DNA from: Hirundichthys speculiger
Taxonomy: Eukaryota > Chordata > Actinopteri > Beloniformes > Exocoetidae
DNA length: 64,000 nucleotides
Assembly: GCA_018398805.1 (NCBI GenBank)
Contig: JAGFBZ010000290.1
Coordinates: 2,976,001-3,040,000, forward strand
Direction: 5' to 3'
Shown: positions 12,033 to 21,529 of the stretch, piece by piece
How positions within the stretch are numbered: position 1 is the first letter of the stretch
Layout of the letters: every line of letters begins with the position of its first letter
Made by a program: the position numbers and the translations under genes
Notes under the pieces: generated by a model
The model's database searches: none
Seen by the model: only the letters and a program-made list of their open reading frames with translations
What the model was told of the DNA's origin: nothing

Positions 12033-12897
12033 TAGTGCTGGGCGGTATGACCAAAAATTTATATCACGGTATTTTTCAAAATTATATTGGTTTCACGGTA
12101 TATCACGGTATTTATTTTTGAAGGCACAACTGGGTGTTAACTACATTTTCTAATCATTTAGAGAGGAATTGCTGCAGAAAATTGGCTAAGAATGACCTAT
12201 TTTACTGTCACGAGGAGTGAATATTGTAGAAAAACATATCTACACTAGTATTAATACAGGTTTGCATGGCCTCACAAAACGATACTATTTACAAAGACGT
12301 GGCACTCATGATTCTAATTAAGTGAAGGAATCAGAATGGATGATAATTGGATGGATGATAAAATACAGAACCCTTTTATTTTTTAAATATTGCAAACAAC
12401 TTGAAAAAACATATTTTATAAATCAATATTAACTACACAATGTAAACAGCGTTCTAAAGTTGTAGCCACGAGGTGCAACACCAGCCTGGTGTTGCCTCCC
12501 GTGGCTACAACTTTAGCTCGGCAACATTTGCAGATTATTGTAGTTTGTTGGACGTTGTCTTTTTTAAATCCAAAGAACTTCCACATGACAGACACGGCTC
12601 CTTTAGGAAGAAGTTCCTCAGTCTCATGTTGCCGTTCTGGAGCTTCCACTTCGGGACTTTCGCTGTTTGCAGCCATCACCGTTTAACCATAAGTTAGTAG
12701 CGTGTTGTGCCTCCAGTGCAACTGCAAAATAGTCCCGTCAAACAATGTTCTGCAGCACTTAAGTTCCGCCATGCGGCGTTCCCAATGTTGTGTACGCTAT
12801 AGTACATACTCACCGGTATTACAGTATATGAAAAATTCATATCATAAGAAAAAAAAACACCGGTATTTGATATGAACCAATATACCACCCAGCACTA
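12033..12897 (-). mobile_element. Non-autonomous hAT element with perfect 8-bp target duplication
   Basis: The element starts TAGTGCTGGGCGGTATGAC and ends, read inwards from the right, TAGTGCTGGGTGGTATATT, so it has terminal inverted repeats of about 19 bp with a few mismatches. It is flanked on both sides by the identical octamer ATCTGAAG (12025-12032 and 12898-12905). An 8-bp duplication is the hallmark of hAT transposition. At 865 bp it is too short for a full transposase, but it keeps a BED-finger remnant on the minus strand. AT-rich 'ATATCACGGTATTT' motifs line the left end. The orientation given follows the transposase remnant. Confidence 0.88.
12416..12679 (-). pseudogene. hAT transposase N-terminus remnant (BED zinc finger)
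   Basis: An 87-codon frame encodes an acidic N-terminus (PEVEAPERQHETEELLPKGA), then a BED-like finger: SVMWKFFGFKKDNVQQTT, then ICKCCRAKV. In intact fish hAT/ZBED-type proteins the WxxFGF, CxxC and a following HLxxxH form the DNA-binding finger. Here the CxxC is present, but the second half (LVLHLVATTLE) has lost the final histidine spacing. All catalytic sequence is missing, so it is a relic carried inside the non-autonomous element. Confidence 0.7.
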
Positions 12898-13179
12898 ATC
12901 TGAAGCTGTCTAATCAGACAAAAGATCATTATGGTAGTCAAGTCTGCTGGAGATAAAGGCTGGATAAGTTTCTGTAAATCTGCTCTGGACATCAGATCTC
13001 TGACTCTTTATATTTGCTTAAGATTATAGACAGCTGTGACAGTTACAGCCTTGTTTTGCCAACATAGAACTCAACTGTGAGTAGATTCAACTTCAGATCT
13101 TTTTTTTTTCTTACCTCTGGATTCAAGCTGGGAAGCAACCTTTCCATTTTTATAACCGAATTGGATTTTCACTGTATTG

Positions 13180-13275
13180 TCTTGATTCCCGACTGGCTTG
13201 GGAAGGTGGTGGACACCTGGGGGGGCGGTGGCAATGGGTGCGAGGGCCCGGTAAACGCTGCTTGCAGCTTTAATT
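13180..13275 (+). repeat. GGGCCCGAGCACC repeat family, tail
   Basis: GGTGCGAGGGCCCGGTAAAC followed by GCTGCTTGCAGCTTTAATT is the typical 3' end of this teleost repeat (its usual tail is GCGAGGGCCCG.. GCTGCTTGCAGCTTTAATT). It lies about 5 kb from the head at 8236, which suggests the intervening insertions stretched one original copy or cluster. Confidence 0.65.
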
Positions 13276-14045
13276 ATAGTGTTGTATCTTATTCTATTCT
13301 GCAAAATGTTTCATTGGACTTTGCAGCTCAAGTGAATTGCCATGAACTATTTTGTGAAGTATGCAGTGATGAACAGTTGTCCAGTTCTGTTCCTCTTATA
13401 CCCTTCATAGTGCTCCATACAAACTGAGCTTTTCTGCTGACTTTGGTTTAGAAGTTTGTTTAACAAAGATTAAATCCCTGTGCAATCCACTTCAGGAAAT
13501 TACTTGATTATTGGAAAGCAGCTTTGGTTCAGGGATTTTGTTCACTCCATCCCAATTTATTTTGAAAAGTTTTGATCTTGTGCACCTCTCTTGGTCTGTT
13601 TTCAGTCTTTTATGTAAGACTTTCTTCCCTGCAGTCTCCCTCCACAGTTGTATTCAATCAGGTCAATAATGACCACTCATTCCTGATTATTTGTCAGTTA
13701 CCGGACTCTCCTAGTACTCATGGGATCTAGCACATCTTCTGGTCTCAGTGTTTTGACTTTTCAGCTTTTGCTGAACTTTTATGTTCCATTTATTATTTTC
13801 CATTCACACTTTGAAGTCCTGCCTGATTGTTTTTGCAGCACTTGACTGAATCTAAACAGACAACATACTGTACTTTTATACACTTCAGAATTCATCTTTA
13901 TATTTCTGTTTTCTACTCTCAAACCTTTTGAATACTGCTTTACTGGTATGCTTAAAGTTGTTGTGGTGCTGAAAAAGTAAACCTACAAACCAGTCTGACT
14001 TTTCTACTACATTGAAACAGCATTTGTCTGTATTTAGGACTATAT
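13276..14045. other. Unassigned DNA
   Basis: No recognised gene or repeat. Confidence 0.4.
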
Positions 14046-14780
14046 ATCACTTCCAATTCTGACAAAATGTCCTGGTCCTGCCGATGAAAATCATCTCCAC
14101 AGCATGATGCTGGGGATAGTGGTCTCAAGTAATGGGTTTGCCCCACAGGTAGTGTTTTTCCAGACATCCAAAAGGCTTATTTAGTATCATCCAACCAAGG
14201 AACCATCATTCACATGTTCGTAGTGTCCTAGATGCCTTTTAGCAAGACCCTTACAAATTGTGTGGCATAAAATGGTCCGTTACAGAGACGCTTCAGGCTC
14301 TGCTGTGGATCTTTGCATCTCCACCTTTGGTCTCTTTGTTAACTCTCTGAACATCTATATCCGTTCCTACTTTCCTACCTACTTTCAGTTTAATCTGTCT
14401 GCTCTTTTTTTGTGACTATGTCACACCACCATTTTTTCCCTCACTGTATTATTTATTTGTTTCCACTGGATATTCATTTTTTTTTTCAAAGTTTAATATT
14501 TTATAGACAAATTAATAGACAAGTCAATCCTCTGATCTCACCCCAATAGAGCATGTTTTTTTTTCAGTTACTGAAAACAAAACATAAGGCAGAAATACCA
14601 ACAAACAAGCCGCAACTAAAGCATTAATAATAATGCAGAGCCTCAGAGCAAGGGAGTGAATACATATTTTCCTTTTTTTAAAATTTCTAAGCATTTTTAC
14701 AGTCCTGTTTTCATTTAGTTTTATTTCACCAGTTTTGACTATTTTGCAAAGGTCCATTGCATAAAATCCCAAAACATATC
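14046..14780 (-). mobile_element. Highly decayed Tc1/mariner-like element
   Basis: AAATCATCTCCACAGCATGA followed by TGCTGGGGATAGTGGT, then TTTCCAGACATCCAAAAGGC, GTCCTAGATGCCTTTTAGCA and GAGCTGTGGATC-like strings follow, in order, the well-known antisense sequence of teleost Tc1-like transposases. At 14650-14770 the terminal-type strings GGGAGTGAATACATATTTTC and CATAAAATCCCAAAA also fit. Many gaps and stops; no usable coding frame. Confidence 0.5.
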
Positions 14781-15740
14781 TATCTGAATAACATATTCAA
14801 TTATGACTGAATGTCAGAGAGAATGAACTTCATTAGACATTTTCAAGTAAGCCCATTTATCAGTTACAAATATGTGTTTTGTTTATTTATCTTTCTCCCA
14901 AGGATCTTTAACAATGCAAGAGTTCCATGTGAAAGAATAAGGTTAAAACTGTCATTCAAGCCTGGTGAATAAACTAACAATTCATTATTTTGTAAAGTAC
15001 ACACTTGTATTTCATAGCCAAAATTACTCGTGGCTTGACAGTGAAGTGTTAATAGGATTCAGATTGTATGCCCAAATAATGGATTCAGAAAATAACCAAC
15101 TATTTCTCTCTTTTCTTTTTCTTCTAGACTTTGCTTGTTGCAATTGACTTGCTTTTACTATTGATTATATTGTCGTATTCTACACATTTTTTAGAATTTA
15201 GAATTATACTTCTCAGCCTTATAACTGGGCTTGGACTCAAATGCATGACTCAATGCAAAAACATTAAAAAAAAAAAAAGATAATTTAAAAAAAAGTGATC
15301 AAATCTAAAGGGGAAAACAGAGGTCAAGGCAAAAAAAAAAAGAGAAAATAGACAAGAAATGCTGGCTAGAATGTAGTACACAAGCGTAGGTGACAAACTG
15401 GCAAGGAAGAGTGGGTTGAAGAAAGCTGAAACTAAACAGAAAAAAAAAGGGTTGGGGTGCTAACTAAAAAACAGCTAACCTCTGAGAGGTTGTGATAATA
15501 ATGCAGATGAAGTAATTATAAATTGAGCGTTTTACATATTAGGATACAATCAAAAATTATCTGATAATACCAGGTCTTAAATTTAGATAATTTAAAAAAT
15601 AAAATAAATTCAGATAAAGAGCAACACATGACATTTGACACTATGTCAAATGTCAAATGACATCAGCAAAAAACAAGAAAAAATGCAGAATGAAAAAAAA
15701 TATTGGTGAAAAACTAGAAGTTGCGGAGAACTTTAAGTTC
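14781..15740. other. Unassigned A-rich DNA
   Basis: No recognised gene. Several A-runs (15260-15345, 15440) and a short duplication of a TGACATTTGACA/ATGTCAAATGTCA type near 15628-15660 form a small local inverted repeat. Confidence 0.4.
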
Positions 15741-16022
15741 ATTTAATTTCAAATACTTTATTCAACCCCGCAGGAAAATTTAATGTGCAGTAGTTATCAA
15801 GCCTTAAGTTTCTTCAAAAATTATACAAGGTTCTTGCTGTGGGCAGAAGTATCTCCTGTAGCGTCTGTGTTAAAACAGGTCTAAAGAAGCCTCTGACTGA
15901 AGACACTGTGTTGCTGAATCATTGTGTTGTGTAGAGGATGTTCGGATTTGGCCACAATGTCCATTTTATGAAGTATCCTCCTTTGCACAATCAGCTCCAG
16001 AACAGTCTCTTCACAACAGATT
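15741..16022 (-). mobile_element. Rex1-like LINE 3' end
   Basis: TTTAATTTCAAATACTTTATTCAACCCCGCAGG is an antisense LINE tail of the kind seen at 11641. ATTTTATGAAGTATCCTCCT and CAGCTCCAGAACAG are the reverse complement of the 6285-6325 segment of the sense copy. It probably belongs with the reverse transcriptase relic at 16447-17370. Confidence 0.7.
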
Positions 16023-16026
16023 TATT

Positions 16027-16446
16027 ACCTTCGCCAAGGAAGTTATGTTTTTGCCAGCGTTTATCTGTCTGTCTGTGTACAAGATAACTCAAAAGGTCAT
16101 AGATGGATTTTGATTAAATTTTCAGTAGTTGTCAGAAATGTGAAAAGGAAGAACTGATTTCATTTAGGGTGTGATCCGGAAGAAATCCTGAATTCTGGAT
16201 CACTTTCAGATTTTCTATAACATTGCGGTCAATGGGGCCGAAAATTTTGTTTCTCAATATCTCCGTTAATTATTGCCCAAAACTCATGAAATTTGATTCA
16301 GGGATTGACATTGGAAACCTCTATCAATTTCAAAGGCTGATCCGAATCTGATTCAGAACACAGATTTTATTGCAATCTGTAAATTGCTATATGAGAGAAC
16401 TGTTGTGCTTGGCGGAAGTCTGCGCTCTTCCGAGTGCTTTTCTAGT
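16027..16446 (+). repeat. Teleost interspersed repeat (TTCGCCAAGG ... TTTTCTAGT family)
   Basis: Starts CCTTCGCCAAGGAAGTTATG, contains CAAGATAACTCAAAAGGTCA, GATGGATTTTGATTAAATTT and GTGATCCGGAAGAAATCCTG, and ends TTGGCGGAAGTCTGCGCTCT then TCCGAGTGCTTTTCTAGT. This is a very common teleost repeat of uncertain class. Partial copies of the same family occur at 28140-28273 and 54701-54938. It lies between two antisense Rex1-like LINE pieces with about 150 bp of LINE sequence missing, so the insertion may have been accompanied by a deletion. Confidence 0.7.
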
Positions 16447-17370
16447 CAAAGATAATGCAACATCTTCCTGCAAACACTAAAGGACCAAAGCATCCTCAAG
16501 AAGTAAAGTCCACTCCGTCCCTTCTTATAAACAGCATCAGTGTTGCATCTCCAGTCCAGTCTATTGTACAGGTGAACACCAAGGTATTGGTACTCCTCCA
16601 CCACCTCCACTTCTACTATAATGGAAATGCTATTTGACTTAGTCGTGGTCCTCCTAAAATCTACAATCATGTTCTTTGTTTTATTCCCATTTAGGATGAG
16701 ATGATTATTCCCACGCCAGGCTACAAAGCGGTCCACCAATTCTCTGTACTCAGTCTCTTGTTCATCACTGATACACCTGCAGAGTCATCTGAGAATTTCT
16801 ACAGATGACAGGACTGGGATCTCGGGAGTACAGTGCCCTGTTGCACTCCTGTGCTGTTGGTCAGACACATATCCATTCATCTCCATAAACTGTGGTCAAT
16901 TAGTCAGGTAGTCAGTAATCAAGGTGATTGAGGAGGCATCAACCTGTGTTTTCTGGAATTTCTTACCCAGTAATATGAACTATGTGGTGTTAAATGCATT
17001 GGAGAAATCAAAGAACATGATCCTCACAGTGCTGCCTGTTTTGTCCAGATGACTGTGGTTTCACTGAAGCAGGTGTATGATGGTGCCTTCAGCTCCAACC
17101 ACCCAATGACAAGCTAACTGCAGTGGGTCCCAGAAGGTGCTTGTTTGCTTATTCAGGTGGAACAATCAAAGTCTCTCCAGGACTTTCATGACTTGGGATG
17201 TTACCGCTCTGGGTTTATACTCAATAGGAGAAGATGGACGAGAACCTTTTGTCACTGGAACAAGGCAGGATGTTTTCCACAGCACTGGAACCTTTACCTG
17301 GTTCAGGCTGATGTTTCTGTTCAGTCTACAATGTGCAAAATTCATAGACTTCCACTTCATTCATAATAAC
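16447..17370 (-). pseudogene. Rex1/CR1-like LINE reverse transcriptase relic
   Basis: Minus-strand translation at 16446-16739 gives 97 open codons with the post-catalytic RT block: VDRFVAWRGNNHLILNGNKT, then NMIVDFRRTTTK, then EVVEEYQYLGVHLYNRLDW and YFLRMLWSFSVCRKML. Upstream on the minus strand (17360 down to 16740) the finger/palm blocks are present but frame-broken; 17041-17190 is the reverse complement of the 2740-2880 segment. The catalytic FADD is not in a clean frame. This is a dead, antisense LINE. Confidence 0.8.
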
Positions 17371-17894
17371 AGTGGATTGTATGAATAAAAAAAAGAGTGG
17401 ATATGAAAATCATTTAAAAAAAATGGATAATTAAGGTGCTGGAAAGTAGTAGGTGTGATATGCTCTATTTAGTGTAAAATCATGCATTAAATAGACCATA
17501 GCTGGTTGGCGCAGCTACAACAAAAGCTCTCAAACTTTCAACTTCATTCTTAAAAAGAACATCTTAGTTTATTAACACTGCCATATAAAAATATTTATCA
17601 CTTGAAGCTGAGTGATCCAGTAATCTCTGGCACCCTGATAGACTGGTGATAAGACTGGAATGGACATATTAATACTTTCTGACATATTAACTTACTTCCT
17701 AATATCTATGACACCATTTATATATTCACTGAATCTTAATAGTTTAAAAGAAACTTGTCAGGAGATCAGGACAAAGTGTAAACACATATCCCATTCCAGC
17801 TTCATGATTCCCATAGTAAGTGACACATAGCCAACAGTTTAACTGTCACTGCAAAGCTTCATACAGCTCAGCAGTTCTGGATGTTTCTCATATT
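17371..17894. other. Unassigned DNA
   Basis: No recognised gene or repeat. Confidence 0.4.
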
Positions 17895-17899
17895 CTCGT

Positions 17900-18035
17900 C
17901 CACCCATCAATCAATCTATTATCTATACTTGCTTATCCCTGTGCAGGGTCATGTTAATCAACTGAAGTCTGTCTCAGCTCTCTTTGTGGGAAAGACAGGG
18001 GTGCACCCTGGCCAGGCTGCCAGTCCATCGCAAGG
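17900..18035 (-). mobile_element. SINE 3' fragment (CCATC...CCAGTCCATCGC type), old copy
   Basis: CCACCCATCAATCAATCTATTATC, then GGTGCACCCTGGCCAGGCTG and CCAGTCCATCGCA, is the reverse complement of the 3' half of the SINE found complete at 61141. It is more diverged than the two short copies at 45154 and 51481, and I see no target duplication. Confidence 0.65.
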
Positions 18036-18278
18036 CCCGACATTTTTACAAATCTTAGAATTTACATCTCCAGTTGAGGGGGTTGATTTTTTTGATTCAT
18101 GGTAAAATCCATTCAAGATCAAATATTTAATAGATTCAGTGCTCAAATGAATGAGTCGGTATCGTTTTATGGATACATTTGCTTAATAACAAACATTGTG
18201 TAAAAGCACTGATTTACTTAATACATGATGGCTAAATCACTGAATTTCTGTCCTCCCAAGTCCTGGCTTTGGACCTAA

Positions 18279-18750
18279 TGTTGAGATAATTGTATAAAGT
18301 TATCATACATTTGCTATTAAACTGTACCCTGCCTAGTGAAGAACTACTGAAAGAAGTTAAGTATGTGTCACCTTGAAAATGACTTATGTAATTGCTGGAT
18401 AACATGCTGTGTAAGGATGTGAAAGTTATCGTATGAACAGAAGGAGAAGAGCCGGGAACTGGAACTGCACGAGAGAACATTGGGCATTGTACAGTTATGT
18501 ACTGATCAGTGTACTTAGATAGGTCAGATTAAGATATGCAGTTAGTCACTCCCCAAACCCCTTAGAGCTGCATATCCTATGTAAAGCAGGGACGTCCTAA
18601 GAGAATAAAGGAGAGAGTTCGGCAGGAGTTAACTCAGAGCGGGTTAGAAACTGTAACTGAGCACTCTGTCTGTTCTCCTTGCAAGTAAAATTGAACCATC
18701 CGTCTCTTGTCTTCCTTTTCAAAAGTGCTTTAGGTTGACTGAACCTGACA
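18279..18750 (+). mobile_element. Solo LTR (TG...CA, 5-bp target duplication)
   Basis: The 472-bp unit starts TGTTGAGATAATTG and ends GAACCTGACA, giving the TGT...ACA inverted tips typical of LTRs. The pentamer CCTAA lies directly on both sides (18274-18278 and 18751-18755). Inside, AATAAA at 18604-18609 is followed about 140 bp later by the end, and a GTCTGTTCTC..CGTCTCTTGTCTTCC pyrimidine-rich stretch resembles a U5. No internal retroviral or gypsy sequence remains, so this is a solo LTR left by LTR-LTR recombination. Orientation follows the AATAAA. The superfamily cannot be fixed from the LTR alone. Confidence 0.8.
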
Positions 18751-18755
18751 CCTAA

Positions 18756-20096
18756 CAAAGCTCACTAACTCACTTATCTTGCTTTATAGTATACCTCCAG
18801 TAACCACATCATTTTCTTTATGATATCAAAATGCAAAACAGTTACACTTCTTAGTGCAGGCTCAACCGTAATGGTTTTAGAAGATGTGTATATGATGCAC
18901 AAGCTTTATTATTATGTAGTAATTTCTGTCAGTTAGCCAAAAAGAAACAGACCAAAGTGCTTACCTTCACCAATGCAAGCACTCTGCTGTCCCCTGCAGC
19001 ATAACATCCTGGTAAAAACTTTCAGAGTGGGGGAACAACACCGTGTACGTGAGGCTGTCTTCTAAAAATAGCTAATACCTGAACTGTTGAAAATCATTGG
19101 CCTTTCAGCTTTGAATGATTAGTTATATCACTTAAAGCTAAAACACCAGTGGCAGACCTCAGTGGCAGACACAGTGGCAATGAGGAAAAACCATGGGGAA
19201 AAAAAAGTAGAACACATATTTTTTGTTTTTATTTTGATTTTTTTCTCTCATTTTGTTTTTTGTATTTACATTTTACACCATAAAGATCACATAAGCTACC
19301 TTTTTTTGTCCTCCAGTGACCATGAAGAAAACATTTAATATCTGAAATGTGTATCTACCATAAATACACTTGTCGACATGATCCTGATGTTCCATATTCT
19401 TCAAAATGACATGAGAGTTTGACCCTTCAGATGCTTTCAAAAACTGTGTCTGAGGTAGTTTGTTTGACAAACTCAATAAACATCTGTGATGAAACAAATT
19501 TTTTGTAGGTTGAGAAGTGGTTGTTTTTTTTTTTTTGCAAAGTTATCATGGTGTGCTTTGTTGCATGATTCAGCATCACTTTGATCTAACTGCGTCATTG
19601 ACCTGCTCATTCTGTTGCAGATATTTTATAAACATATAAATTTGTTTGTATTTTTCCACTTGCCTCCATAGGGAATAATGAGATGAAAGGCAAGAACCTG
19701 AGTCTCTGTCCACCTTATTTCAATTAATATTCATATGATAAAATTACATTGCATTGAGGTCTTTTTATTTTATTTATTTTTTATCTTTTTTCTGAATAAA
19801 GAAATCCTGCATTATGGAACTCCATCAAAATGTGCCTTTTTCAGCATCTGGGTTACAGCTCAGAGTTTTGTGATTCATGTCGTGAAATACAATTTTTAAT
19901 TGGAGTTGCACAGACAGTGGGAAAAGGAAAGGATGAAGTGCAGAATGAGTAACCTCAGTAATCCATGGCGGGTAAATCAATCTACATTTCTAATTCACAA
20001 GTCCACATCTCTAAGCTTCAGGGCACCATTAATTCTGTTTCAGCTATGCATGTTTATGACAGGAATATTCTAAACTGAATAAAAGCATGTCTTATA
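18756..20096. other. Unassigned AT-rich DNA
   Basis: No recognised gene. Contains T-runs near 19224-19265 and 19525. Confidence 0.4.
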
Positions 20097-20350
20097 CAGT
20101 TAGGTTCAGAAGTTTTTGGACAGTGACAGTTTTTAATGATTTTTTTTTTTTTTTTAATTCACCGCAATGGGTTTGATTTGCAACAAGCAAGACAAAAGTG
20201 CAGATTTTCAGCATTCATTTAGGAGGTGCCACCAATATATGGGGTTTACCATCTAGTAAGTGACAGACATTTTCACTATTTCCATTTTCAGGGGCTAAAA
20301 TGTAGCTGGACAATTAAGTTAATTGGCAAGGTGCAGTCTATTACTGGAAA
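20097..20350 (+). mobile_element. Tc1/mariner-like terminal fragment
   Basis: TACAGTTAGGTTCAGAAGTT then TTTGGACAGTGACAG, CAATGGGTTTGATTTG, AGTGCAGATTTTCAGC and CATTTTCAGGGGCTAAAATG follow, in order, the terminal region of a common teleost Tc1/mariner-like repeat. It pairs with the fragment at 7640-7912, which has the same terminus in the opposite orientation. The internal region and far terminus are absent. Confidence 0.6.
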
Positions 20351-20555
20351 AATTCAAGATAAACTTCTATCAGAATGATACAACAGTTAACGGTTAAGCA
20401 TGTTCACCCCCCCCCCAGTTTACTAATACTTATTCATTGTAAAACTCAGAATATATTATTCCTTTTTTACATTTAATACATGTTTTCAACTTAGGCAGTA
20501 ATTACGTGGTGGGTGGTTGGACTTAAGACTATCTATCTAGATGATAGATAGTTGC

Positions 20556-20589
<34 letters not shown>
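20556..20589. repeat. (GATA)n microsatellite
   Basis: About eight perfect GATA units preceded by an imperfect ATCTATCTAGATGATAGATAG inverted stretch. Confidence 0.95.
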
Positions 20590-21529
20590 CCAAGATTTTG
20601 GCACTAACCAATAATACTTATCTCTTTGGACAGTTGTGAAAAGAAAAAAAAAAGAATGATGGGAAGAGGAAATCATGGAGAAGCAAAGGGGCGAGCTTTT
20701 GATCCAAGGCAAACATGGTGGAGGCTGTGTTATGGCATAGATGTGCATGTCTGCCAAAGCAATGAGCTCACTGGTGTGTATTGGTGATGTGATTGCTGAC
20801 AGAAGTAGGAAGATTAATTCTGAGGTGTATATACACAACTGATAGGATCTTTTACGGTGTTGGACAATGATTGAAAGTGGTGTGGTAGTAGCATAAGCGT
20901 TTTTGGAGTTGCTTTAAGTTGCTTTCTTAATGTTGAATTTGATTTTGATTACTGAATGATAACAATCTTGCACTGTACAGGAAGTCAACTTTGTAGGAGA
21001 TTTTACTTTGGCTACAAGAACCAAGTCTATGCGGATCACAATAAAGTACCAACTCATGTGACTGAGACTGTGTGTTTTTGTTTATTTTTTTTAACCGTGA
21101 TCAATAGTCCCTGTCTGCACTTCAGCTGTCTTGTAATTACACCACTGTCTGCGACATCTAAGTGTTTAAAAGATCAAACACTGTATCAATCCTCTCACAA
21201 GCAACAGATCTCAGAGTCAGACATCACAGTAAAAGGTCACTTGCTGTGTTTGGATGCCACACAATAGTTTGCTTTTTCTTTCCTTTTTATTCTGTTTCTT
21301 CCTATTTTCTGTTACATCCGTTACTTTCATGTGTGCGGAAGGAGTCTGTAAAATGTCACCGGCACTCAGAAGTGATTATTGAGCTGAGGACAGCAGGTGG
21401 AAGAGGTCAAGGAAGTGGGATCAGCATGCAAGCAAGTAAACAATGAGGAGAGTAAAGAAAGAAACAAAAAAAGTATATAGTTGTGTTCATGTAAAAGATT
21501 GGTCCAGAAGGTCCAGAACAACAACGGTG
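20590..21529. other. Unassigned DNA
   Basis: No recognised gene; several open frames on both strands overlap without family motifs. Confidence 0.4.

Larger units (their letters stand above)
11641..13065 (-). mobile_element. Rex1-like LINE 3' end, split by a hAT element
   Basis: On the plus strand the piece begins with AATGAAATGAAATGAAAAAC then ACTTTATTAACCCCAGAAGG, the reverse complement of a LINE tail. Minus-strand translation around 11700-11850 gives a YIRSFLPEAISLHN-type string, the usual end of the Rex1-like pol protein. The LINE is interrupted at 12032/12033 by a hAT element and resumes at 12898-12905 with the duplicated target, continuing to about 13065. Confidence 0.65.
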
